A stretch of DNA of 64,000 nt from Semisulcospira habei (Eukaryota > Mollusca > Gastropoda > Semisulcospiridae). Of the stretch, positions 1 to 12,274 are shown one piece after another (position 1 is the first letter of the stretch; every line of letters begins with the position of its first letter). The stretch lies in NCBI GenBank assembly GCA_036245525.1, contig BTPG01000003.1, forward strand, positions 213,808,449-213,872,448. Reading direction: 5' to 3'. The notes beneath the pieces were generated by a model. That model was given only the letters and a program-made list of their open reading frames with translations, had not been told where the DNA came from and did no database searches. Both the position numbers and the translations under genes were made by a program.

Positions 1-401
1 AAAACTATTACCTCACCAGGAAGTTTTAAAACAAAACTTTTTGATTACCTGATGAGTCAGACTTAGTACGTTTCTCAGGTACTGTAATATTTCCTGTACC
101 TCATGTATTTCATACAGATGGTTTTTATATGTGTGTGTGCGTGTGTGTGTGTGCTCGTGTTTGTTTGTGCGTGTGGGTGTATGTGTGAGCGGCGCGCGTG
201 CGTGCGTGTGTGCATGTGTGTGTTATGAGTATTATTATTTTTCTGTATATAATGATGCTATTGGGTTTTGTATGTACATATATATTTTATAGTTTTTGTT
301 CTTTTTTATCCTGTAGATTCTAGCAACGGCAAGTTTGTAAAATGACGATTTGTTTTCTGTCAAAACTTTTTACCGTTGAAAAATAAAGTTTCATCATCAT
401 C

Positions 402-406
<5 letters not shown>
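1..406 (+). mobile_element. 3' end of a CR1-like LINE
   Basis: Bases 1-66 encode the last residues of an ORF2 ending in the motif FDYLMSQT and a stop. The same ending occurs at 9749, so the window opens inside a LINE of that family. A 3' UTR with imperfect GT repeats follows (about 127-220). A hairpin-forming segment lies at 324-378, then AATAAA near 382 and a CATCAT tail running into (TC)n. The 3' UTR matches 10068-10150 and, reversed, 23813-23895. Confidence 0.8.
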
Positions 407-463
<57 letters not shown>

Positions 464-486
464 TCTCCCCTCCCTCTCTCTCCCGC
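407..486. repeat. (TC)n microsatellite
   Basis: An almost pure TC repeat with a few CT/CC interruptions continues directly from the CATCAT tail of the LINE end. Serine/leucine-repeat reading frames across it are not genes. Confidence 0.95.
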
Positions 487-544
487 CTCTCTCTCTTTAT
501 CCTGTCAATAAAACGTTTCATCATCATCATCATCATCTCTCTTC
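487..544 (+). mobile_element. Second short LINE tail remnant
   Basis: About 50 bases resemble the LINE terminus again: an ATAAAACGTTTC signal followed by repeated CATC and TCTC. It is probably a severely 5'-truncated copy inserted in or beside the TC repeat. Confidence 0.45.
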
Positions 545-1520
<976 letters not shown>

Positions 1521-3722
1521 CTCTCTCTCTTGGCTTGACTTCGCGAACGAAGATTTTATAGGAGTTGCCCACGACGTCTGCAGGCTTGTTCGTGGCTGCG
1601 GAGGCCAATCCGAGACAGGCAGGTTCGACCGCAGTGGCTGCAGGGGAAGGTATGGCCAGGGTTCTGAGCTGCGGCATCTCTGTTTTTTCTCCTGAGCCGC
1701 TTGTCCTTAAGGCTAGCTCTGTGAGAGTCCTCAAAGGAGACAGCTGCCTTGTAAATGTTGGAGCGCCAGGTGTCACGGTCCGCAGCAAGCGAAGACCACT
1801 GGTGGTGGTCGATTTGGCAGGCACTAAGTGACTTCTTGAGACAGTCTTTGTATCTCTTCTTTGGTGCCCCTCTGTCACGGTGTCCAGTAGCAAGCTCGCC
1901 GAACAGGGTGATCTTTGGTAGGCGATGATCCTCCATCCTGGAGACATGTCCCGCCCAGCGGAGCTGTGTCCGCAGCAGCAAAGCCTCGATGCTCACAGTT
2001 TCAGCCTGTTCAAGGACCTCGACGTTGGTGACATAGTCACTCCAGTGAATGCCCAGGATGGTACGCAGGCAGCGCTGGTGGAAGCGTTCGAGGAGTCGTA
2101 GTTGGCTGCGGTAGAGGGCCCAAGACTCGGAACCATACAGCAGGGTGGTGAGGACCACAGCTCTGTACACGCTGATCTTGGTGCCTGTTTTCAGCTGTTG
2201 ATTGTGCCACACCCGCTTGAAAAGTCGCCCGAAAGCGCTGTTCGCTTTTGCCAGCCTGCTGTCAAGCTCCTTGTCCAGCTTGGCGTCCGACGTGATAATG
2301 CAGCCAAGGTAAGTAAACTGGTGCACTGACTTTAGTTCACACTCGCCAATGGTGATGTGAGGAGGGCGATACACTGTCTTGGGTGCCGGCTGATGGAGGA
2401 CCTCTGTCTTTTTCAGACTGACCTCGAGTCCAAAGAGCTGGGCAGCATCTGCGAAGCAAGACGTGATGCGCTGCAGGGCTCTCTCTGTGTGTGCAACGAG
2501 GGCAGCATCATCAGCAAAAAGCAGCTCACGAATCAGTTGGTTTAGGGTTTTCGTGTGGGCCTGCAGTCGTCTAAGGTTGAACAGGCTGCCATCGAGACGA
2601 TACCTGATGTACACTGCATCGTCATCATCGAGGTCCACTGTGGCCTGCTTCAACATCATGCTAAAAAAGATGGTGAAGAGGGTCGGTGCCAGCACGCAGC
2701 CCTGCTTTACGCCGTTGAGAATAGGGAATGGTTCTGAGAGATCATTGTTGAGTCTGACCTGGCCTTGCTGGTCCTCGTGTAGCTGGACAATCATGTTGAG
2801 GAACTTTGGGGGACAGCCAAGTCGCTCCAGGATCTGCCACATGCCTTGCCTGCTCACAGTGTCGAACGCTTTTGTTAGGTCGACAAATGTTACGTACAGC
2901 CCTTTGTTCTGCTCGCGGCACTTCTCCTGTAGCTGTCTCAGCACAAAGACCATATCGGTGGTGCTCCTGTTTGCTCTGAAGCCACACTGGCCCTCTGGGA
3001 GTTGGTCTTCAGCGATGGCAGGTACCAGCCGATTCAGGAGCAGCCTTGCAAGGATTTTCCCAGCAATGGACAGCAGGGTAATTCCCCGATAGTTGGAACA
3101 GTCAGACTTCTCGCCTTTGTTCTTGTACAGGGTGATAACGACTGCATCACGGAGATCTTTTGGTAGTGTTCCTTCCTCCCAGCAGCAGAGAAAGAGGTCA
3201 TGGAGCTTGTTGTGCAGTGCTGTGCCTCCATGTTTCCAGATCTCTGGCGGTATTCCATCAATGCCTGCTGCTTTGCCACTCTTGAGCTGGTGGATGGCTG
3301 TGAGGGTCTCTTCAGCGGTGGGCGGTTCGTCCAATTCAACCTTTACTGGGAGGTGTGGGATTTGTAGGACGACTGCTTCTTGAACAGTGCGCTCAGCGCT
3401 GAAGAGGCTCTGAAAGTATTCCGACCAGCGAGTCAAGATGGAAGTATTATATGTGAGGAGTGCCTGGCCATTCGCGCTTCGCAGGGGACTTTGTACCAGG
3501 TGCCTGGGGCCATACACTGCTTTCAGTGCTTCGTAGAAGCCCCTGTAGTCAACATTGTCAGCACAAAGCTGGGTCCTCTGTGCAAGTCTGGTCCACCACT
3601 CATTCTGGAGATCTCTGAGCTTGCGCTGGAGACTGCTGCAGACGAGGCGGAAGGCAGATTTCTTCACAGGGCAGGAAGGCTGGGCTAGGTGGGCCTGATG
3701 GGCGGCTCTTATTTTTGCTAGG
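1521..3722 (-). mobile_element. 5'-truncated non-LTR retrotransposon, probably RTE-like
   Basis: The insertion is bounded by a 9-bp target duplication, TCCTCTACT, at 1512-1520 and 3723-3731. On its own strand it ends in a short GAGA-type tail at 1521-1531 next to the duplication. The 5' part encoding the endonuclease is missing. The target was the CR1-like LINE fragment whose two halves lie on either side. Clade assignment is tentative and rests on the RT and C-terminal style. Confidence 0.8.
1556..3667 (-). CDS. Reverse transcriptase ORF of a truncated LINE
   Basis: A 703-residue open frame that extends without a stop upstream to about 3722, so the annotated Met is only the first available one. 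RT blocks in order: SGKAAGIDGIPPEIW, NYRGITLLS, GFRANRSTTD, FVDLTKAFDTV, GVKQGCVLAPTLF and the catalytic LLFADDAAL (the usual YADD is FADD here). A C-terminal region with WAGHVSRM follows, then a C-x2-C-x12-H-x4-C finger near the end (CSHCGRTC...H...C). It would copy the element RNA at a nicked target. There is no internal stop or frameshift, so it looks fairly young, but the endonuclease and promoter are absent. Confidence 0.85.
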   Translation of the reverse strand: MKKSAFRLVCSSLQRKLRDLQNEWWTRLAQRTQLCADNVDYRGFYEALKAVYGPRHLVQSPLRSANGQALLTYNTSILTRWSEYFQSLFSAERTVQEAVVLQIPHLPVKVELDEPPTAEETLTAIHQLKSGKAAGIDGIPPEIWKHGGTALHNKLHDLFLCCWEEGTLPKDLRDAVVITLYKNKGEKSDCSNYRGITLLSIAGKILARLLLNRLVPAIAEDQLPEGQCGFRANRSTTDMVFVLRQLQEKCREQNKGLYVTFVDLTKAFDTVSRQGMWQILERLGCPPKFLNMIVQLHEDQQGQVRLNNDLSEPFPILNGVKQGCVLAPTLFTIFFSMMLKQATVDLDDDDAVYIRYRLDGSLFNLRRLQAHTKTLNQLIRELLFADDAALVAHTERALQRITSCFADAAQLFGLEVSLKKTEVLHQPAPKTVYRPPHITIGECELKSVHQFTYLGCIITSDAKLDKELDSRLAKANSAFGRLFKRVWHNQQLKTGTKISVYRAVVLTTLLYGSESWALYRSQLRLLERFHQRCLRTILGIHWSDYVTNVEVLEQAETVSIEALLLRTQLRWAGHVSRMEDHRLPKITLFGELATGHRDRGAPKKRYKDCLKKSLSACQIDHHQWSSLAADRDTWRSNIYKAAVSFEDSHRASLKDKRLRRKNRDAAAQNPGHTFPCSHCGRTCLSRIGLRSHEQACRRRGQLL

Positions 3723-3830
3723 TCCTCTACTACGCAGATGCAAAATTATGGAACACAGTTCCTGCAGACATTAAAGCAGCACCTTCTTTACAAACGTTAA
3801 AGAACCAACTTCATTAATTTATTAAGAATA
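3723..3830 (+). pseudogene. CR1-like LINE ORF2 C-terminal fragment, right part
   Basis: Translation gives the end of the CR1-like ORF2 (ADAKLWNTVPADIKAAP, LQTLKNQLH, stop), continuing the piece interrupted at 1520. About 150 bases of 3' UTR-like AT-rich sequence follow before GT repeats. Confidence 0.7.
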
Positions 3831-3989
3831 TGTGTAAACATATTGCTCATTTTTTTCGCATACAGTCATTGACTCCAGAAACATTTCCTTATTCATATTC
3901 ATGTATCATAATGCTTTAGACTTGCTGAGGTGTTCTTTGTTATTTCTTTTGCAGCATAATATCATATTTTTTAATGTTTAATGTTCTAT

Positions 3990-4053
3990 GTTTTGCTTGG
4001 TGTCAGTGTGTGTGTATGTGTGTGTGTGTGTGTGTGTGGACGGGTAGAAATCA

Positions 4054-4105
<52 letters not shown>

Positions 4106-4142
4106 ACTGGTATATATCAGTGTGAATGGGTGTGCGTGTGCG

Positions 4143-4207
<65 letters not shown>

Positions 4208-4210
4208 GTG
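3990..4210. repeat. (GT)n microsatellite block
   Basis: Three runs of GT repeat are separated by short unique pieces. The reading frames across it are low-complexity artefacts. Confidence 0.95.
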
Positions 4211-4302
4211 GTGTAATGTGAGCATGATTATTTGAAATGGAATTATTGTTGCCTGTGCTTTTTACTATTATGTATACTTATATATATATATAACATGTGT
4301 AG

Positions 4303-6289
4303 GTGTGTTTACGTGCTGCCAATACGTCTGACATCGGCAGCACTGGCACCACCATCAGCGACAGCGTCAACAGTGCTGGTGCTGCCGATACGTCTGACAT
4401 CGGCAGCACTGGCACCACCATCAGCGACCGCGACAACAGTGCTGGTGCTGCCAATACGTCTGACGTCGGCAGCACTAGCACCACCATCAGCGACAGCGTC
4501 AACAGTGCTCGTGCTGCCAATACGTCTGACATCGGCAGCACTGGCACCACCATCAGCTACAGCGTCAACAGTGCTAGTGCTGCCAATATGTCTGACATCG
4601 GCAGCACTGGCACCACCATCAGCGACAGCGTCAACAGTGCTTGTGCTGCCAATGCCTTTGACGTGGGCAGCACTAGCACCAACGTCACCATCAGCAACAG
4701 CGTCAACAGTGCTGGTGCTGCCAATACGTTTAACACCGGCAGCACTGGTACCAGCATCGCCACCAGCGACCATGACAGCAGTGTTCCCGCTGCCAGTACA
4801 ACAGACGCCGGCGGGGCTGGCACTCATGCATCTGCTCCTGTTGCTGCAGTGTCCACTGAGTCTGCGTGCCAGACAGTCTGCCCGGTAGTACTCAACCCTG
4901 ACCCCCTGGCTGTTGAGCGCGTGAAGGCGGAGATAACGGCTCTCCGATCCGCCGTTGGGGAGATCCGCCACTCGTACAACATTGAGGTGGATTCGCTGCA
5001 CACGGAGATGAGACACCTGCGTGAGCGGATCATCCAGCTGGAGGGGGAGAAGGATGGCCTGAGAAGCGACAGGAAAAGCAGGCAAGAAGAACCCGTCACC
5101 CCCGTCCAACACTCGGCCCAAGCAAGCGCTGGAAAAGTCGGCAACCTCAACGACAACTTCTGAGCCCCCGCGTGTATCTCCGCTAACCCCCGAGCGCAAA
5201 GAGCCGGCACCAAAACGACCATCTTCAGATACCGACAAAGCCACTGACCTTTCTGCACTCCAAAACCCAAAGCACGGCACCCAGACGCTACTTCTCGGCG
5301 ATTCGATACTACGTGGCCTTCATGGAGACCTGATGTCTGTCACTGGCACAGACAAAGCGCAGGTCGTGTCAGTGTCAGGCCTCGACAGAGCCTGCATCCT
5401 CCAGCACCTTCACGATGCCGACCACACGAATGCAGTCACCACAGTCGTCATGCATGTCGGCATCAGTGACTGTAAGCGTGGGTTCGTCATCGGCAAGAAG
5501 GGCTGGAAGAATGTGATTTCTGCTGCCAGACGAGTCTTCCCCAAGGCAGAAATCTTCATCTCATCCATCCTGCCCACGATCAACGAATGTCAGCAGCCGG
5601 ATCCATGCGTCACAGACACCAACCTTTGTCTCAGGGAGGTGTGCCACTCGCTGAAGGTAAACTTTATTGACAACGACCAAGTGTTCTACACAAGGACCGG
5701 CGAGGTAAAGAGCGGGTGGTTTAGAGACGCCATCCATCCGAACAAGCGGGGCACCAGTGCTCTCGCTGTAAACATCAAGCGGGCGTACTCTGGTCGTACC
5801 TCCAACATCGTAACCCGCCCCACTGAGGCTAGACACCAAAACCCACACCGCCACGGACAGCTAAATGTACCCGGGCATGGCGGTAAAAACGGGCATCCCG
5901 GCCCCAGAGACCAAGGGCCTCAACACAGTCAGCGCGCTCAGCACGCAGCCAGTTCAAGCTTGGCGCCCCGATTCCGCGAGGAGCAGGCTGTGACGAAAGT
6001 CTTCAGAATGGCGCCCAGATTCCACCAAGAGCAGGCTTTTGCAAAAGACTCTAGTCAGCACGATCCGAACCATGCTGACCGTGCACCAGCGCCGTTTGCG
6101 TATGGCGGTGGATCAAAGGCCGGGGCTGCTCCAGAACACAAGCCACAGCAGCCCGGCTATGATCGCACATCAACACTCATGGGCGCCCCTTCCTACATGG
6201 CAGGTACCTGTGTACCCCTACCTGTACCCCAACCCCCCAACTTTCCCCTATCCCCCGCCGCCCCCACCCCCTGGACTGCCGCAGCTTAG
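4303..6289 (+). pseudogene. LINE ORF1: repeat region, coiled coil, SGNH esterase
   Basis: The first ~150 residues are a 22-residue tandem repeat (AANTSDIGSTGTTISDSVNS and variants). Next come ~60 residues of heptad-rich coiled coil (4900-5070, ending RERIIQLEGEKDGL). A frameshift near 5080-5100 ends this frame at 5163. The other frame carries the esterase: block I LLLGDSILRGL near 5299, block III VVMHVGISDC near 5450, block V RDAIHPNKRGTSAL near 5730, then a Pro/His/Gln-rich tail to 6289. SGNH hydrolase domains are known in CR1 ORF1 proteins and probably bind RNA or lipid during retrotransposition. Confidence 0.75.
4315..4780 (+). repeat. 66-bp tandem repeat inside LINE ORF1
   Basis: About seven copies of a 66-bp unit beginning GCTGCCAATACGTCTGAC, spaced at 4315, 4381 and 4447 onward. 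The unit is exactly 22 codons, so the frame is kept through every copy. Later copies are more diverged and one carries a small in-frame insertion. Confidence 0.9.
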
Positions 6290-6905
6290 TGAGAGTGACT
6301 GTGCCGCCTTGTTTTCGCTTCTTCAAATGTTCAGGCCACGCGCCGGAAATTAGGACAGGCGTCCCTAGGTGATAGCCATTTCGACATTCTTTGATAAAGT
6401 CCCACTGTGTGCGTTTTGTGGACCAATTATAGACAGTAATTTCCAATCTGCTATTATCATTTCCCGATTTAAATATACTTTTTTCATTTAGCGATTTTTA
6501 AAAATATTATAGTTGTACCATTTTCTTAGACTTTAAATTTGTTTGTTTTTCTTTCTTCTTATTTTTAAGTCGTCAAATTAGCTTTGTGCATTATGAACTT
6601 TGTCGCAGGTGAACGTGCATAGTTCCTTGACAAGTCATTTTTTTTTAAATTTTTTTTTTATAGTTGCTGACTTTGTTATTTTTGGTTGACATAACCAAGC
6701 AAGAAAACTGTAAACATTCTGCTGAACTTAGACTAAGCGCGTGATAAACGTGTTTCTTTGCCGTGTATTCTTTTATTGAGCTTATTTAAAGCATTCTATA
6801 GATATTGATATTAGTTGTTTTTGTTGTTGTTGTTGTTGTTGGATTATTTTTGTGACCATATTAATTTTGTATTATATTTTTTGTTACATTTGTGTTTTTA
6901 CCGAC

Positions 6906-9749
6906 ATGCAAAATCGTAATCTAAATACTGTTCCGAAACGAACAGACGAACTGAGAATTAGCCATCTTAACATATACCATCTAGTTAACAAGGTGCCCGA
7001 TTTATCCGTGTTCCTAAACACGCCCTTACATTTTCATATTTTTGGTGTGTCCGAATCGAGGCTTAAAAGTTCAATAAGGGATAACTCCATTTCTGTCCCA
7101 AATTTCTCAGAACTCCGCAGAGATGCCTCAAGCCCACAACACACTGGACTAGATGTATATATACATAATTCAATACTTGGTAACGTCAAACGGCGACAAG
7201 ACTTAGAGTCAGCTCAAGTGGAAAGCTTGTGGGTAGAAGTGAAGACATCTAAATCACCCCCGTCCTCATTGGCTTTATTTATAAAAATCCCGCAGCCAGC
7301 TGGGACTGGTATGATGACTGCGTAGCAATGACGGATTGCGTAAATCAAAATAAAGCTGACGTTGTTCTTTTGGGCGATTTTAATATTAATCTTTCTAAAT
7401 CTAAAGGGTCCAATGCTGCATGGGCGTCAACAACAGCACTATTCGGTTTAGAACAGTTAATTAAAACCCCCAGTAGAACCACATGTACATCTTCAACCCT
7501 GATTGATCATATTTATGTGACAATTGATGATAAAATATCAAATGTACATGTTCCCTCCTTAGCTGTCAGTGACCATAACCCAGTATGTTGCACAGTCTCC
7601 ATGAAACTAGACAAACAGAACAAAAAGAGACATAAAACAATTAAATATCGTTCTTTCAAAACATTTAATAACGGCGACTTTCTGCGGGATCTGCGCAATA
7701 CTCCTTTCAGGGACGTGTATAACCACACTTCTCCTGACAGTGCCCTGTCGTACTGGATGGATCTATTCCTTGGAGTCCTAAATAAGCATGCGCCCATACG
7801 AGAAAAACGAGTTAAGCACTCTACCCTGCCACCCTGGTTAACAGTAGATGTCAAACAGGCCATGTCATTTAGAGACAAACTTAAGAAATTAAAAACAGTT
7901 TGATGAATATAAGAAACAACGAAATCGTGTTAAATACTTAGTTAGAGCGTCAAAAAAAAACTGTACTTCCAGGAAATGATTAGGGACAAAAAAGATACAG
8001 CAACGGTGTTGAAAGCCCTGAACGTTATAACAAAGGGTAAATCAGCCCCTGAAATACCATGCCATTTGTCAGCTGATATATTAAATAAGCACTTCCTATC
8101 GACAGCTGAAACACTTGCTCAGTCAGCTGCAAGTAGTAACGCAGAGTACCAAGTTCCAAGTGTACTGGAAAAATACTGTGAGGCCAAAAATATACTGCAG
8201 ACATTCATCATTCCTGATATTACCGTCGCTGAAGTCGGCAAATTCATCTCTAGCATGCCGAACAAAAAGTCCAACGGGATGGATGGTATAGACAACAAAA
8301 TTCTGAAAATGTCACTACCATATACGGTAGAGGCACTCACTTATATCTTTAACCTCTGTATAAAACACAGCACGTTTCCAACTTTTTTCAAAGAGACCAA
8401 GGTAATTCCAATCCCTAAATCAAAAGATCTTGAAGATGTCAATAACTACCGTCCTATCTCACTTTTGTCCGCCCTGTCAAAGCCCCCTGAAAAACACATA
8501 CAAAAACACCTCCTCGATTTTCTAGAAAAGGGCAATTTCATAAATATTCATCAGTCCGGCTTTAGACCGAAACACTCATGTCAGTCAGCACTGGCACACA
8601 TTGTAGACAGCTGGCTGGAATCAATAAATAAAAACCTGATGTCTGGAGATGTTTTCTTAGACCTACAAAAAGCATTTGATCTTGTCGACCATGACATTCT
8701 CTTAAAGAAGCTAGCAGCATACCATATAAGTGAATCTGACATAGCATTTTTTAGATCATACCTAAAAGACAGAAAACAAAAGGTATATACTCATGGAAAA
8801 TACTCTAAACAAGGACAAGTTAACTACGGTGTCCCCCAGGGGTCGATCTTGGGACCTCTTCTATTTATAATATTCATTAATGATTTGCCTTTGCATATTA
8901 CTAACACTGATGTTAATTGCAACCTGTTTGCGGACGATACGAGCCTCCATGTTTCGGGTTTAAAAAAAAAAAACAGCTGACATTAACATTAGCTTACAAA
9001 GTAGTCTCAGCGAGGTTTCCGACTGGTGTAGAGAGAATCATATGGTTCTTCATCCAGGAAAAACAAAGAGTATTTTAATCACTACACGACAAAAATACCA
9101 ACGCCGACCACAGCCGTTACATTTACAACTGAACGCTAAACCGATAGAACAAGTCACAGAGCGTAAATTCTTGGGAATACACGTTGACGAACAATTACGC
9201 ATATAAATACAGTCTGTAAAACCATTGCTAAAAACACTTTCCTGTTGTCCCAGCTTAGACAAGTAACGGATACACATACTCGTAAACTGTTTTTTTCATG
9301 TCCATATTATCAAGTCTCACGTTGATTATGTCTCCACAGTGTGGGACGGTTGTAGTGATGTTCACATGAACAGGTTAAACTCTATATATAAAAGAGATGT
9401 CAAAATGATAGATACGCGGCCCATTCCTACCACAGACAAATTTAGACATCTAAACATTCTCGGCCTGCGTCAACAACTTAGTTTCAACAAATGCATCCTC
9501 ATGCACAAGATATTAAATAACATGACACCGCAGTATCTAACCACCAAATATGTGCCACAGCAAGAACGCGAACGGTCCTCAAGGAACAATACTTTACCCC
9601 TACCTCTGCCTAGAATTGACCTCTTTAAAACTAGTTTATCCTTTTCTGGACCGTTTGTATGGAACACTATTCCTGCACATTTGAAGACTATAGCCTCACT
9701 TGGAATCTTTAAAACGAAACTTTTTGATTACCTGATGAGCCAAACATAA
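6906..9749 (+). pseudogene. LINE ORF2: APE endonuclease and reverse transcriptase
   Basis: Three open segments with intervening breaks. 6906-7325 is the endonuclease N-part (RISHLNIYHLVNKVPD, VSESRLKSS). 7328-7903 is the endonuclease C-part (LLGDFNINL, LIDHIYVT, SDHNPVCC). 7976-8980 is the RT (SNGMDGIDNKILK, NNYRPISLLS, DLQKAFDLVDH, GVPQGSILGPLLF, LFADDTSLHV). An A-run frameshift near 8960 and further breaks follow. 9339-9749 is the C-terminal 'WDGCSDVHMNRLN' region ending FDYLMSQT. All catalytic blocks are recognisable but the frame is broken at least four times. Confidence 0.85.
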
Positions 9750-9833
9750 CAACACTGGGCACACTGGGCATTTAAACAAACCCTGATGGTTAATGCTTTT
9801 ATGTAATATAATTATGCATTTATCTATATTGTT

Positions 9834-9940
<107 letters not shown>

Positions 9941-10078
9941 TATAAGATGAATGTTAAGTGTTATTATTATTTTGTGTCATTTAAAAAAAAAATATTGTTG
10001 CATGAAATAACATGTGTAAATATAATACTTTATTATTATTATTATTATCTTTTAATCTATTTTATTTGTAGATGTTAG

Positions 10079-10132
10079 CAACGGCAAGTTTGTAAAATGA
10101 CGATTTATTTCTGTCAAAACTTTTTACCGTTG
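10079..10132 (+). other. 3' terminal hairpin of the CR1-like LINE
   Basis: CAACGGCAAGTTT pairs with AAACTTTTTACCGTTG around a short AT-rich loop, just before AATAAA and the tail. The same stem is at 324-378 and, on the minus strand, at 23835-23883 where the loop sequence differs. It is likely the structure recognised by the element's RT. Confidence 0.6.
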
Positions 10133-10146
10133 ATAAATAAAGTTTC

Positions 10147-10151
<5 letters not shown>

Positions 10152-10221
<70 letters not shown>
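10152..10221. repeat. (TC)n microsatellite
   Basis: A pure TC repeat between the CATC tail of the upstream LINE and the start of another truncated LINE fragment. Confidence 0.97.
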
Positions 10222-10226
<5 letters not shown>

Positions 10227-10784
10227 GATAATTAACTGTGCTGGTTGCCCCATCTAACACAACTAGGGAAAACATTATCAAAGAAGCTATTTTTACTGTC
10301 AAGATTAAAATCTATCATTGATACTAAGACACGAAAGCTATTTTTCAACTCCTACATTAAACCTCGCATTGACTACGCATCTACTATTTGGGACGGCTGT
10401 AGTAAGGCTAACATTAAGCGGATTAATTCTCTATACAATCGCGCAGTTAAACTGGTCCTCCCAATCCCCTCTCTCACTTTAGAGGAAAAGCTTCAGGCAA
10501 CAGGGCTCCTTCCTTTATATCAACACCTTACGTTTAATAAGTGCGTACTTATGCACAAAGCACAGAACGGGAAAGCCCTCCACTACCTGGCTAAGCTTTT
10601 CTCTGAGAGCGAAAGGGTATACAGCACTTTGAGGAACAGTCTCGTCATTGAATGGCCCCGAATTGACTTGTTTAAATCCAGCATTTTTTACGCGGGTGCC
10701 TATTTATGAAACTCACTTCCTCCACATATACATCTTCCATTGTTTAGGACGAAAGTTTTTAAATACATCTCTGAGCAAACTTGA
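10222..10784 (+). pseudogene. CR1-like LINE ORF2 C-terminal fragment
   Basis: Encodes SKKLFLLSRLKSI, RIDYASTIWDGCSKANIKR, NSLYNRAVKLVLP and the ending VFKYISEQT. It begins right after (TC)n. A TGA at about 10706 stands where relatives have Trp (NSLP follows). It is a 5'-truncated copy of a subfamily related to but distinct from the LINE just upstream. Confidence 0.75.
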
Positions 10785-11165
10785 AAGAAACGTAGATAAT
10801 ATGTCCAAAATAGTCATGTCAATGATTTCCTGTGGTCCTCCGTTTTGCACTTGTTAGCTTTTACATAATATATCTCTTTATCGTGGTGTTTTGCCTGCTC
10901 ACTAAATTCCTTCACATGAGTAGCTGTATCATAAGTGTGCAGTCGCTTTCTATAAACACACTTTACATCCCCCCCCCAAGACCCTGTCATTTTGCTCTTT
11001 GTGTGTGTAATCTTCAGCCACTTTGTAACTTGTATCGGAATGTAACACAAGTGACCTGTGAGTGTAGCCGCTTGTTTTGTGCTGTTAACATATTGTTTTA
11101 AGGTTGCTTTTAATGTTGTAGTTTAGCAAGGACAAACATGAAAAGAGGCCTGTGCGCCTATTGTT
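10785..11165. other. No gene seen
   Basis: AT-rich sequence, probably the 3' UTR of the preceding LINE fragment at first. Short reading frames lack any recognisable feature. Confidence 0.5.
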
Positions 11166-11167
11166 TC

Positions 11168-11604
11168 CATCATTCATTCATTCATTCATTCATTCATTCA
11201 CTCACTCACTCACTCACTCACTCACTCACTCACTCACTCACTCACTCACTCACTCACTCACTCACTCACTCACTCACTCACTCACTCACTCATTTATTCA
11301 CTCATTCATTCATTCACTCATTCACTCATTCACTCATTCATTCACTCATTCACTCATTCATTCACTCATTCATTCACTCATTCACTCACTCATTCACTCA
11401 CTCATTCACTCATTCATTCACTCATTCATTCACTCATTCATTCACGCATTCATTCACGCATTCATTCACGCATTCATTCACGCATTCATTCATTCATTCA
11501 TTCATTCATTCATTCATTCATTCATTCATTCACTCACTCACTCACTCACTCACTCACTCACTCACTCACTCACTCACTCACTCACTCACTCACTCACTCA
11601 CTCT
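11168..11604. repeat. Tetranucleotide (TTCA/CTCA)n array
   Basis: About 437 bp of ATTC and ACTC tetramers in blocks: pure ATTC, pure ACTC, a mixed centre with ACGC variants at about 11443-11480, then ATTC and ACTC again. The reading frames across it (IHSFTHS repeats) are artefacts. Confidence 0.97.
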
Positions 11605-12109
11605 CGGTATTTGTAAGCTAGGTCGGAGAGGCGTTTGAAGGGTCAGGGGCATAATGAGGAGAGGAGCGGAGTGCATTAGGAGAGGATCAGTGAACGTGTC
11701 CTGCACGTGAGCCGTGAAGGCTCTGTCAGTCTTGTTTCCAACTGGACAACATTGGCAATACATGCACTAGCCAGCCCCGTTCGCACCTGCATGTCCAAGA
11801 TGATGATTTTCCGGCAGGAAAGCTAGGAACCCTTTACATAGGCACGCTTAGTCAAGTGGGTAACTCACTCGAGACGAACGGCATCCAGATACGCAGTTGT
11901 AGCCACGTTTACAGACGCCGTTCGTCTCAAAGAAAGTTAACCCCTTACTTGCCGGACAAAAATGCGAGCACCATGCTGCTGCAAGAGAGATGGATCTTCG
12001 TGTGTGAGTGTTCCTTTGATATCTGGGGACCTTAGGCGTAGAACTAGGCATTGGAATCTGTGTTGAGTTTCTTCGAGGGTTTCATCGTGTTATTGCACTC
12101 TGATAATAT
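11605..12109. other. Non-coding stretch with a 12-bp-arm hairpin
   Basis: No convincing gene. GAGACGAACGGC at 11871-11882 is repeated in inverted orientation at 11917-11928, giving a stem with a 34-base loop. Confidence 0.5.
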
Positions 12110-12274
12110 ACGTTATTGGTCGGAGGGGTTCGCTACACGGACCTTTGTACGCTAGAGGGAGGTCAAAGTAATCATTGTACCCCGAAGGCCGAAGGCCTGA
12201 GGAGTACAATGATTCCTTTGACCTCCCAAAGGCCTACAAGTGTCCGTGCAGCGAACCCCTCCGATCAATAACGT
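12110..12274. repeat. Foldback element with ~75-bp arms
   Basis: Arms at about 12110-12184 and 12200-12274 are near-perfect reverse complements, beginning ACGTTATTGGTCGGAGGGG and ending CCCCTCCGATCAATAACGT. The ~15-base centre is CG-rich (CGAAGGCC repeated). The shape is that of a MITE or foldback element. No clear target duplication was seen. Confidence 0.8.

Noticed and set aside
2463..3092. Plus-strand open frames across the minus-strand LINE RT
   Set aside because: They lie wholly antisense to a well-supported RT with all its motifs and have no recognisable domain of their own.
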